Positions 40,301-46,650 of a DNA stretch of 46,650 bases are shown here, piece by piece (within the stretch, counting starts at the first letter, position 1; the number at the start of each line of letters is the position of its first letter). Source of the stretch: a virus; IMG/VR virus record IMGVR_UViG_3300042402_004657, positions 1-46,650 of that record. One strand, given 5' to 3'. A model generated the notes under the pieces. The model made no database searches and had not been told where the DNA came from. It worked only from the letters and a program-made list of their open reading frames with translations. The position numbers and the translations under genes are program-made.

Positions 40301-43085
40301 TTATAACCCATCTGGATTTACAAAAACAAGTGCAACAGCTGTTAACGCAAGTTCACAATATAATAGTGCAGTTGCAACTGGAATTACAAAATATATTTTA
40401 GAGAAACCAACAAGCAAAAGTGGATTCACATTAACATCTTTAGTGGATAATTCAAGGTTTAAAGCTACAGATAATAGGTATACAATTTTACCATCTAATG
40501 GCGCATCAAAAATTAGCAATATAGTTGATAGTTTTCCAAGTCTATTACAGGATTCTTTTAGAATTATATTGGACGATAGCGATTTAACTAAACATCCAAC
40601 ATATAATGTTTTATACTTCCCAGGACCTGATGAAATGTTCAAAACAACTAGAAACTTATTTTCATTAACAGGTAATAAGAAAAAAGTAATTGATTTAATT
40701 GCCACTTTCAGTCCAAAATTATTGGATGAGTTCGAGTCTATGTTTTTAGAGTACTCATCTTTAGATTTAGATGTTGACTCCTTAAAAGGTAGTACCCACG
40801 ATTATACTTCTTTTCAAGAAATATTAAAAGAAATATGTAGTATAGAAAAAACGGGTATTAACCTAGCAGTTGATGGTGCCAGAGAAAAGGTTATTGATGC
40901 ACAAAAAACAAAACTAGAAGCTTTGACAAAAAGCATGTTAGATAATAAAAATTTAAGAAAATTAGTTATTGGTAACCCAAAACAAATTGATGATTATATA
41001 ATTAATGGGTTTGTTGGTAATTCAAAATCATATTTACCAAACAAATATGATGTTTCACAACTAACAACTGGCTCAACAATTGGCGGTGTGTACACTCCAG
41101 GAACAAAAGACTTAATAAAATTATATATTGGTCAAAATATAACTGGTACAACATATAGTGGTATAACAAACCTATATGAAAACTTTTTCCAAGTAAGTAA
41201 CATTGAGGTAACTGAAGAAAATATATACTCGCACAGAGAATTGGCTAGAATATATGCTGGTTGGGTTAAAGATAATAAAACAAAAGATAACTTATTTGTT
41301 CCAAATTATAATGAATTTAAATTATATGTAAAAACAAATATATTTGATCCACAAGACAATAGGCTTTCAATTTTTTTACAAAATTTTATAAAGAAATTTA
41401 AAAATTTAGCACAAGAAAAAAAGAAAGAAAAAATCACCATATATCATGGTTATAATGAGGCGAAGACAACAAAGCTAGATTTATATCAATACTTTAAATC
41501 ATTTAATGACAAATGGATAGCAGGTAATGCTATTGGTCAAAGACATTTAATGGATGAGTTTTTATTTTTAGATAGAGCAAATAGAGATATTGGTAAAACG
41601 TCTTATATTAGTTTAGAGAGACTTATTTCATTGGGTAACGAAAGAAACGCCAAGATAGATTTATATAGCGCAATATCAACTTTAATTCAAGGTACTAATT
41701 TTGATATGAGACCTTTACCGGCTTACATTAATTTTTACGGAACAAATACAAGTAACAAGAAAAGAATAATACCGTCTAAGAATTTAGCCAGAAATTTATT
41801 TGGTACATTTTTAGATGTGGATTATCAAGAATCTTCACCAAAAATTATTTTACAATACATTAACAAGACATCACAATATTTGGATATGTCTAGAGTTAAC
41901 AAAGAATATAAATTTAAAAGCGATAGCTTTGATATTAAAGACACAAATAACAATCCTTTAATTGTTGAACCAAGAATATTCATGGAAACCGATACTGCTA
42001 ATTCAAATAGGGTTGTTTCATTTGAAGTTAATTTTGGTGATCAAGCACAAGGAGTTTTTAAAAGTATATCATTAGATCAAAGCACTTATAAAAATACAAC
42101 AGAAAGTGCACTTGCACAAGAAAGATTAGCCAGATCACAAGGTGGTGGTGGATCACATTCTGTTGATATTGGTTTATTTGACATTTACAAAACTGCGTCA
42201 TATCAATGTAGTGTAACTTGTATGGGTAATGTTATGTTACAACCAACAATGTACTTCTATCTAGCTAATGTCCCCATGTTTAATGGTACATACTTAATAT
42301 TTGATGTTAGTCATTCTATAAAAGCTGGACAGTTTGAAACATCATTTACTGGCGTCAGAATTTCAAACAGTAGCTTACCTTCATTAGACAGCACATTTAT
42401 GTCTAGCTATAGACCATTGTTTAGTAGATTACTATCATCGGCGGTTAAGAAGAAACAACAAACTAACCCAGGTGTTACAACGGAAAGAACAATAACAACA
42501 AAAGATAAACAAAGCTTTAGTATTGATCCAGGATCTGCTGTAGGTAATGAAGATTTATCAAAAATCATAGTTAATCAATCTGGATTGTTATATGATATGA
42601 TTCCATATAATGGTGCCAAGGTGGGCAGCGGAACAGAAAAGTATATTCAATATATTGAACCAGCTAAGGGTGAATTCTGGCTTAGAACTAGAGTAGTTTT
42701 ATTTGGCGGATCAAAGTATGATCCAACAGGTGAATTAGAGTTAGTTAGCGGATGGAAAGCATATCCAAATGTCATTAAGAAATATACCGACATTAAAGAT
42801 AGTCTTTATGATTATTATGCAGTTAGAATGGTTTTGAATAACAACAAAGAAGAAATTTTCAAATATGATACTGAGTTTTATAACCCTAGCTTACGTTTGA
42901 CTTACAAGTTAACAACAGATGTTAACCCATCAACTGGAAGATTTGACGGCCCCGTACACAATGGCCCATCAATAACAGACAGTAAAGCTAGTCAATACGG
43001 AATAGCAATGTCTGCTAAGCTTATGAAAAAATTAAAACTAAATGAAGGAGATGTGGTCTATTTTAGACTAAACATTAGAAAATAG
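37296..43085 (+). CDS. Giant baseplate/virion structural protein (1929 residues)
   Basis: The largest gene of the window. The N-terminal ~250 residues contain I-N-I-V-V-K-G-A-S-N-I-P-Q-V-S-I-N-F-I-D-V-R-G-K-T and W-P-I-F-Y-L-T-V-K-G-Y-Y-G-K-A, a block I associate with structural proteins of related environmental phages. The middle is a long mixture of helical and beta segments. The region about 1555-1710 (V-V-S-F-E-V-N-F-G-D-Q-A, Y-Q-C-S-V-T-C-M-G-N, G-T-Y-L-I-F-D-V-S-H) resembles hub-type beta domains. No hydrolase motif is visible. Its coupling to the gp53-like gene places it in the baseplate, perhaps replacing several T4 wedge proteins. Confidence 0.6.
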   Translation: MGNNKISQNENILVVVDQQNVVHVDPNTVLDQDGQLQSRLVDHENLVMYVNLEADLVPRSVLYSESEKSTLTSLASGTFNMMRNQGDKDEFQNNFDTNWTETFVPISSKQDAINAVVNAFAGTNLNRAKSYDPTAQTFGIESINIVVKGASNIPQVSINFIDVRGKTLFDSPENSPYKAFFHQPWPIFYLTVKGYYGKAIRYRIQLVDFKTRFNGNTGNFEISTKFVGSTYAFLNDILLQNIVNAPYMYMVESTEPYKTNPKTGFVEKKISKTTKGYSILKSVYSDYKAKGYIDKDFPVKTLRELLMTASGLESIIESTLFSETVNPNVLSDVAEYDKVLDNLEKRIISWGNRYLNSTDTVKEDGDVIYYALNKVTNDRTQTSNGAASADIITGTTNNLSLKSIIDKGIADLENNLAFGKKIENKKEIKTKTISLDSIRNIKDFYTTEGGKFGVANEKLIQRIKDIQNAFIKSRDNVEKAVEAKMNEVIRNNDNGFGFDPTIRNIFAVILANADTYIRLMQDVHRKAIQRSNFRKEAIVGEISNNKNEVIYPWPEVKKKGNKESYTHYYPADTEVIKTTQGNNFSLWPEVEFIETYNSVATKRVDAESGKEIFPSDLMFVFDGKDEKREVRNVSTLFKIGEKYPYTDKSLASIFYEIFERAQYITSYSNFIYDKGLDEICAKEFETLDSAIESDIDVREVLNQQVKSTQTLVNFMYSYSQRERYPYYQDRLPTVEYIKEFVDRDFDIVEYNNVVSGSTTDTTYTKLQAALDDYKIDPYRLKEFPFNSELYQSYLGNKVLNTNDYKFTNIFKVNQNDNFISSPINSESWILSAYTKNIFSQKITLSGQTRNLLNTPYFHKQLFNDFFKGGVSERYVGSAYILLNSLPYKDLDDVIEFDGNKVLMSSLFKEVAATHYVPYYLMLKWGAIYHRYKKYLKEGVDILSGVTVSINGSTFFDNGTNVPFNLSAVTPSMSAVTYSSNSYVGVYPYYHGIFHQIVNGYSFYNPSGFTKTSATAVNASSQYNSAVATGITKYILEKPTSKSGFTLTSLVDNSRFKATDNRYTILPSNGASKISNIVDSFPSLLQDSFRIILDDSDLTKHPTYNVLYFPGPDEMFKTTRNLFSLTGNKKKVIDLIATFSPKLLDEFESMFLEYSSLDLDVDSLKGSTHDYTSFQEILKEICSIEKTGINLAVDGAREKVIDAQKTKLEALTKSMLDNKNLRKLVIGNPKQIDDYIINGFVGNSKSYLPNKYDVSQLTTGSTIGGVYTPGTKDLIKLYIGQNITGTTYSGITNLYENFFQVSNIEVTEENIYSHRELARIYAGWVKDNKTKDNLFVPNYNEFKLYVKTNIFDPQDNRLSIFLQNFIKKFKNLAQEKKKEKITIYHGYNEAKTTKLDLYQYFKSFNDKWIAGNAIGQRHLMDEFLFLDRANRDIGKTSYISLERLISLGNERNAKIDLYSAISTLIQGTNFDMRPLPAYINFYGTNTSNKKRIIPSKNLARNLFGTFLDVDYQESSPKIILQYINKTSQYLDMSRVNKEYKFKSDSFDIKDTNNNPLIVEPRIFMETDTANSNRVVSFEVNFGDQAQGVFKSISLDQSTYKNTTESALAQERLARSQGGGGSHSVDIGLFDIYKTASYQCSVTCMGNVMLQPTMYFYLANVPMFNGTYLIFDVSHSIKAGQFETSFTGVRISNSSLPSLDSTFMSSYRPLFSRLLSSAVKKKQQTNPGVTTERTITTKDKQSFSIDPGSAVGNEDLSKIIVNQSGLLYDMIPYNGAKVGSGTEKYIQYIEPAKGEFWLRTRVVLFGGSKYDPTGELELVSGWKAYPNVIKKYTDIKDSLYDYYAVRMVLNNNKEEIFKYDTEFYNPSLRLTYKLTTDVNPSTGRFDGPVHNGPSITDSKASQYGIAMSAKLMKKLKLNEGDVVYFRLNIRK

Positions 43086-43096
43086 TAATTATTAAA

Positions 43097-43105
43097 GTAT
43101 TTATA
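43097..43105 (+). promoter_or_regulatory. Late-promoter-like motif GTATTTATA
   Basis: GTATTTATA 18 bases before the ATG at 43124. Confidence 0.5.
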
Positions 43106-43123
43106 GGTATATATTTTAACATT

Positions 43124-43321
43124 ATGGAAAAATTAAATAAATCAGTAGATCAGTTCTTAAACCCAAAGGTTTCTAGACAAGTATCAAATGACTCAATGGA
43201 AAGAGAGGAGTGCGATTTACAAACTGGCGAATGCTATGTTATTAGATCAAAAGACGGTATCGTTGAAAGAATAAATAAAAAATACATTACCGAAGACGGT
43301 AGACAATTATTACAAGACTAA
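43124..43321 (+). CDS. Small hypothetical protein of the late operon
   Basis: 65 residues with a helical start and a strand-rich second half (C-D-L-Q-T-G-E-C-Y-V-I-R-S-K-D-G-I). Two Cys seven residues apart flank a loop. It has its own late-type motif and lies 4 bases before the Ala/Pro-rich gene. No family is recognised. Confidence 0.55.
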   Translation: MEKLNKSVDQFLNPKVSRQVSNDSMEREECDLQTGECYVIRSKDGIVERINKKYITEDGRQLLQD

Positions 43322-43325
43322 TACT

Positions 43326-43970
43326 ATGTTAGAGCAAAAACTTTTAGAAGAAATCAATAGATATAAATCTATTAATAAAAATGCAAAATCACTTTATGTG
43401 ATTACTGAGCAAGAATTACCAGCAGCTCCAGCACCTACTGACGCCCCAGCAGAACCTGGTGCGGCTTTAGATATGCCACCAGCTGATCCAGCAGGAATGC
43501 CAGCAGACGCTCCAGCATTACCAGATTCACCAGAAGGTGCGGAAAATACTGAAGAAGTGGACGTTACAGATTTGGTTAATATGACCAAGAACATCAAAAA
43601 CGAATTAGAAGCTTCTAAAGGTGAACAAAGTGGTGTTATGCAACAAATGGATGCGGTATTCAGCAAACTAGATGATCTTGAAGCTAAATTAAGCAACATG
43701 GATGCGGTTATTGCTAAAATTGACCAATTAGGGGCAAAGATAGATGACGTTAAACCACAAACACCTCAAGAAAAATTAGAGATGCGTTCATTGGATTCAT
43801 ATCCTTTTAATGAAAAACCTCAAGAATTTTTCGCACATAAACAACAAGAAATGAGAGCTAGTGGTAAAAACGAATATGTTTTAACTAAGAGCGACATTGA
43901 AAATTATTCTAAAGAAGACTTAAGTCAGTCATTTAACCCTTATGAAGACGAACAACAATCTAGGTTCTAA
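43326..43970 (+). CDS. Ala/Pro-rich coiled-coil virion-associated protein with possible propeptide
   Basis: 214 residues. The first 28 residues are an amphipathic segment ending V-I-T-E, a good match to the I-x-E cleavage rule of T4-type prohead protease, followed by a low-complexity Ala/Pro/Asp linker (about 30-75). Residues about 80-150 form a coiled coil (V-F-S-K-L-D-D-L-E-A-K-L, V-I-A-K-I-D-Q-L-G-A-K-I). The C-terminus is charged. A scaffold-like, core or internal head protein is possible. The linker is richer in GC (GCA/CCA codons) than its surroundings. The next gene starts inside its 3' end. Confidence 0.55.
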   Translation: MLEQKLLEEINRYKSINKNAKSLYVITEQELPAAPAPTDAPAEPGAALDMPPADPAGMPADAPALPDSPEGAENTEEVDVTDLVNMTKNIKNELEASKGEQSGVMQQMDAVFSKLDDLEAKLSNMDAVIAKIDQLGAKIDDVKPQTPQEKLEMRSLDSYPFNEKPQEFFAHKQQEMRASGKNEYVLTKSDIENYSKEDLSQSFNPYEDEQQSRF

Positions 43971-44328
43971 TGTTAACCTATTTTTAGGTCTACAATGTCA
44001 ATTTAAGATAATGCATTGGCAGACAAAGGGTTATGCTAGACACATGGCTTTTGGTAACATATATGACACACTAGATGGTCTTATTGACCAATATGTAGAA
44101 ATATCGATGGGTAAGTTTGGAAGATTTACAATTGATGAATCAAATAGAACAATTGAAATTTTTAATTTATTAGACATTGAAATTGTTAAATTTTTACAAA
44201 AAATAAAAGAATTTTTAATCGGCTTAAGCTCAGAATTATCACCAGAAAGTGATACAGACTTATTAAACTTAAGAGATGAAATGCTTGGCGAGGTTAATAA
44301 ATTAGCCTACCTTCTAACTTTAGAATAA
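43942..44328 (+). CDS. Ferritin/Dps-like small protein (DUF5856-like)
   Basis: 128 residues, all-helical. The segment L-Q-C-Q-F-K-I-M-H-W-Q-T-K-G-Y-A-R-H, then Y-D-T-L-D-G-L-I-D-Q-Y-V-E, follows the spacing of the ferroxidase helices of Dps/ferritin-like proteins (H-W-x7-H, then Y-D-x-L-x4-D-x3-E) and of small phage proteins annotated as DUF5856. Whether it binds metal cannot be told from sequence. The ATG at 43942 is the only in-frame start before the conserved region and lies within the preceding gene (29-base overlap), so translation is probably coupled. Confidence 0.55.
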   Translation: MKTNNNLGSNVNLFLGLQCQFKIMHWQTKGYARHMAFGNIYDTLDGLIDQYVEISMGKFGRFTIDESNRTIEIFNLLDIEIVKFLQKIKEFLIGLSSELSPESDTDLLNLRDEMLGEVNKLAYLLTLE

Positions 44329-44341
44329 AACTATTTAAAAA

Positions 44342-44587
44342 ATGATATCAGGATCAGCAGCATTAACAGCATCAAATACAACAACCGGATCTCTTTCGTA
44401 TATTAACTCGTTAGTTACCGGTGCTACTTCACAAGGTCTATATAGAATTCTTGTTGGTAATAACCATATGAACGAGTCAATGGCGGATGAATTAAGAAAT
44501 ACATATGGTTATACCGTTACCGCTAAAAATTCTTTTATGGGTACTTATGATGATTATATTGTAAGTTGGGGTGATATTGATAGCTAA
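44342..44587 (+). CDS. Small hypothetical protein, end of the late operon
   Basis: 81 residues. Ser/Thr-rich start, then Y-R-I-L-V-G-N-N-H-M-N-E-S-M-A-D-E-L-R-N-T-Y-G-Y and a final Y-I-V-S-W-G. It looks like a small alpha/beta domain found as a short virion-associated protein in environmental phages; no function is known to me. A strong terminator follows, ending the tail module. Confidence 0.55.
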   Translation: MISGSAALTASNTTTGSLSYINSLVTGATSQGLYRILVGNNHMNESMADELRNTYGYTVTAKNSFMGTYDDYIVSWGDIDS

Positions 44588-44612
44588 CAAATAAAAAATT
44601 TAAAAAAATATT

Positions 44613-44643
44613 AAGCCCAGATTTTTTAATCTGGGTTTTTTTA
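44613..44643 (+). terminator. Strong terminator between the tail module and the gp32 gene
   Basis: CCCAGATT (44616-44623), TTTT loop, AATCTGGG (44628-44635), then eight T's. Additional A-T pairs flank the stem after a bulged G. Confidence 0.88.
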
Positions 44644-44687
44644 TGTATCTTTTATCATAAGATTATTAACAATTAAAAAAAACTATT

Positions 44688-45524
44688 ATGGCAACAGTAG
44701 ATTCAGTACTAGCACAGTACGAAAAAAACAAAAACGCTACAAGTAGCAACGCGAACAAGATTTCACAAGAAGACAGAATGAAAAAGTATTTTACAACTGT
44801 TCTTCCTAAAGGTTCTAAGTCTGGTGAAAGACGTATTAGAATCCTACCAACTAAAGATGGTGAAACACCATTTAAAGAAGGTTACTTCCACGAGATTCAA
44901 ATTGATGGTAATTGGACTAAATTATATGATCCAGCTCAAGAAGGTAAACGTTCACCATTAAATGAGGTTAAGGATGCATTATATGCTACTAAAGTTCAAT
45001 CTGATGCTGAATTAGCTCGTCAGTACCGTTCACGTAAGTTCTACATCGTTAAAGTTATTGATAGAGATAACGAACAAGACGGACCTAAATTCTGGAGATT
45101 TAAGCACAACGCTAAGGGTGATGGTATCATTGATAAGATCTTCCCGATTTTCCAAAAGAAAGGTGATATTACCGATGTTGAAACTGGTAGAGATTTAACA
45201 ATTTTCTTAACATTAACCAAGTCTGGTAACGGTAAAGAATATACTTCAATCAGTTCAGTAATGCCTGAGGATCCATCTCCATTACACACAGACGGAGCAA
45301 CAGCTAGTGCGTGGGTTAATGAAGAAACAGTATGGTCTGACGTTTATTCTAAGAAACCAGAGGAGTATCTTGAAATGGTTGCTAAGGGTGAAACTCCACG
45401 TTGGGATAGTGATACTAAGAAGTGGGTGTCTAACTCACAAGGTGAAGAGGTTTTCAAAGCACCTTCTGCACCAATCGAAGATCCACAGGAGGAAGATGAT
45501 GCGGACGAGAACTTACCGTTCTAA
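44688..45524 (+). CDS. 32: gp32-type single-stranded DNA-binding protein
   Basis: 278 residues (T4 gp32 is 301). The N-terminal basic region and the stretch K-Y-F-T-T-V-L-P-K-G-S-K-S-G-E-R-R-I-R-I-L-P match the gp32 start; K-F-Y-I-V-K-V-I-D-R, F-W-R-F-K and D-L-T-I-F-L-T are OB-fold strands. No Cys occurs in the protein, so the zinc site of T4 gp32 (His64, Cys77, Cys87, Cys90) is absent. The acidic tail ends D-E-N-L-P-F, like bacterial SSB tips. It coats single-stranded DNA during replication and recombination. A strong terminator upstream isolates it from the tail module. Confidence 0.9.
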   Translation: MATVDSVLAQYEKNKNATSSNANKISQEDRMKKYFTTVLPKGSKSGERRIRILPTKDGETPFKEGYFHEIQIDGNWTKLYDPAQEGKRSPLNEVKDALYATKVQSDAELARQYRSRKFYIVKVIDRDNEQDGPKFWRFKHNAKGDGIIDKIFPIFQKKGDITDVETGRDLTIFLTLTKSGNGKEYTSISSVMPEDPSPLHTDGATASAWVNEETVWSDVYSKKPEEYLEMVAKGETPRWDSDTKKWVSNSQGEEVFKAPSAPIEDPQEEDDADENLPF

Positions 45525-45532
45525 TTATACAA

Positions 45533-45564
45533 GGGGCGGAGATAACGTCACAAGCCCCATTTTT
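45533..45564 (+). terminator. Weak terminator or attenuator between gp32 and uvsX
   Basis: GGGGC (45533-45537) can pair with GCCCC (45554-45558) across a 16-base loop and is followed by TTTTT. The stem is short, so partial read-through into uvsX would be expected. Confidence 0.4.
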
Positions 45565-45578
45565 AAAAAAACTATAAC

Positions 45579-46592
45579 ATGGCTATTAAGAAAAAACAAT
45601 TTAACGACGAAGACATCCTGAAGGAGTTTTCAACGAAGACAAAATATAAAGAAACCAACTACTATTATTGTGGTCAAGCATTTTTAGATGCTTGTGGTAT
45701 GCCTGGTCCGGTTATGGGTGGTATTAACATGTTTCTAGGTCACTCTAACTCATCTAAGACAACAGCAATGATTTTAGCTGCTGTAGATGCACAAAAGAAA
45801 GGACACTTACCTGTTTTCATTATTACAGAAAAGAAATGGAACTGGGAGCACGCTGTTCAATTAGGTCTTCAAGCTGAACAAGATGAAGATGGAGAATGGC
45901 ATGGTAATTTTATCTTTAATGATGGATTTGATTACATTGAAGAAATTACAGATTTTATTAACAAATTAATTGATGCGCAGGCATCTGGTAAATTAAGTAA
46001 AAACTTATTGATTTGTTGGGATTCTGTTGGATCTGTTCCATGTAAAATGACCTTTGAAGGTAAAGGTGGTAAGCAACATAATGCATCAGCTTTAGCAGAT
46101 AAAATTGGTATGGGTATTCACTCAAGAATTTCTAAATCTAAAAAAGAAGATTATCCAACTAAAGAGAATCCGTTATACGTTACAATGATTGTTGTTAACC
46201 AACCATGGGTTGAGCTTCCTGATAATCCATTTGGACAACCAGAAATCAAAGCAAAAGGTGGTGAAGCATTATGGTTAGCATCATCAATTGTATTCTTATT
46301 CGGTAACCAAAAGAAAGCTGGTATCAATCACATTGATGCAGTTAAGGGTGGCAGAAAAGTTACATATGCAATTAGAACTAAAATCTCAATCCTTAAGAAC
46401 CACGTAAATGGTTTAGCATATAGAGATGGAAAAATTATTGCAGTACCACAAGGATACATCCACGATACGAAAGAAGCATTAGATACATATAAGAAAGATT
46501 ATTCTGATTATTGGAATCAAGTACTAGGTGGATTTGGTGATGGTGATATTGAATTTTCTGAATCTGAGGATGAAGAAATTGGTGGAGAATAG
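45579..46592 (+). CDS. uvsX: UvsX/RecA-like recombinase
   Basis: 337 residues (T4 UvsX is 391). Walker A is G-H-S-N-S-S-K-T-T (54-62), Walker B is L-L-I-C-W-D-S (143-149), and a Glu after the beta strand following Walker A (I-I-T-E-K-K-W) fits the catalytic residue. V-V-N-Q-P-W then G-G-E-A-L-W-L-A is the usual core end. The C-terminus is acidic (E-S-E-D-E-E-I). It forms filaments on single-stranded DNA and drives strand exchange, working with the gp32-type protein encoded just upstream, as in T4 recombination-dependent replication. Confidence 0.9.
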   Translation: MAIKKKQFNDEDILKEFSTKTKYKETNYYYCGQAFLDACGMPGPVMGGINMFLGHSNSSKTTAMILAAVDAQKKGHLPVFIITEKKWNWEHAVQLGLQAEQDEDGEWHGNFIFNDGFDYIEEITDFINKLIDAQASGKLSKNLLICWDSVGSVPCKMTFEGKGGKQHNASALADKIGMGIHSRISKSKKEDYPTKENPLYVTMIVVNQPWVELPDNPFGQPEIKAKGGEALWLASSIVFLFGNQKKAGINHIDAVKGGRKVTYAIRTKISILKNHVNGLAYRDGKIIAVPQGYIHDTKEALDTYKKDYSDYWNQVLGGFGDGDIEFSESEDEEIGGE

Positions 46593-46628
46593 TGTTTTTA
46601 TTTTTTAACTTTTAATACAATAGACGAA

Positions 46629-46650
46629 ATGTCTAAAACATTGTTGGTTG
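46629..46650 (+). CDS. Start of the next gene, cut by the window end
   Basis: An ATG at 46629 opens seven codons (M-S-K-T-L-L-V) to the window edge, 36 bases after uvsX. Too little is present to identify it. Confidence 0.3.

Noticed and set aside
40301-40705. 134-codon minus-strand open frame inside the 1929-residue gene
   Set aside because: Shadow of a real plus-strand gene, with no promoter motif and no domain.
1-46650. tRNA genes, integrase, attachment sites, toxin-antitoxin pairs or known anti-defence genes
   Set aside because: I looked for cloverleaf-like segments in the gaps and for family signatures in the proteins and found none I could support.

Overview
This window is part of the genome of a contractile-tailed, T4-type dsDNA phage with low GC. 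The evidence is a long tail sheath gene followed by a gp19-type tube gene, baseplate proteins related to T4 gp5, gp26 and gp53, a family B DNA polymerase, a gp55-like late sigma factor, a gp32-type single-strand binding protein and a UvsX/RecA recombinase. No integrase, transposase, rRNA, tRNA or CRISPR array was seen. A Bacteroidota host is likely but not proven: starts generally lack Shine-Dalgarno sequences, one small protein resembles a Bacteroidota-type family (DUF4494), and the SSB ends in L-P-F.

Layout. Bases 1-15688 (minus strand) hold baseplate/virion genes, the gp55-like sigma factor, a GT2-like and two GT-B glycosyltransferases, degenerate HAD-like and HD-like proteins, PhoH, dUTPase, and a block of virion-associated proteins (12148-15688). 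Bases 15740-20594 (plus) hold a lectin-like structural protein, a BppU-like protein and DNA polymerase. Bases 20591-23499 (minus) hold a probable neck/connector protein and an SNF2-type helicase. Bases 23554-44587 (plus) are the tail module: neck/terminator-like proteins, sheath, tube, gp26-like chaperone, tape measure, two giant baseplate proteins with a gp53-like gene between them, and small virion-associated genes. Bases 44688-46650 (plus) begin a replication/recombination module with gp32 and UvsX. One 52-residue ribbon-helix-helix-like gene (25300-25458) lies antisense inside the tail module.

How the genes work together. A TATTTAT core lies 3-37 bases upstream of 15 genes, nearly all virion or unknown genes, in the sense of the gene. 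It is absent in front of polymerase, helicase, gp32 and uvsX. With the gp55-like sigma factor this suggests a late promoter, which would be the reverse complement of the T4 late element. In several cases a T4-like spacing puts the transcript start on the start codon, predicting leaderless late mRNAs.

Main observations for follow-up. (1) The gp26-like gene between tube and tape measure seems to carry a programmed +1 frameshift on TTT-TTT-C, extending it by 47 residues in a frame with no ATG. This is the position where long-tailed phages keep frameshifted tail chaperones. (2) A 14-base palindrome matching the core of the bacterial parS site lies just after the tube gene terminator. (3) An 8-base tandem array of about 13 units lies between the sheath and tube genes. 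(4) Short terminal peptides shared by otherwise unrelated proteins may target them into the capsid.
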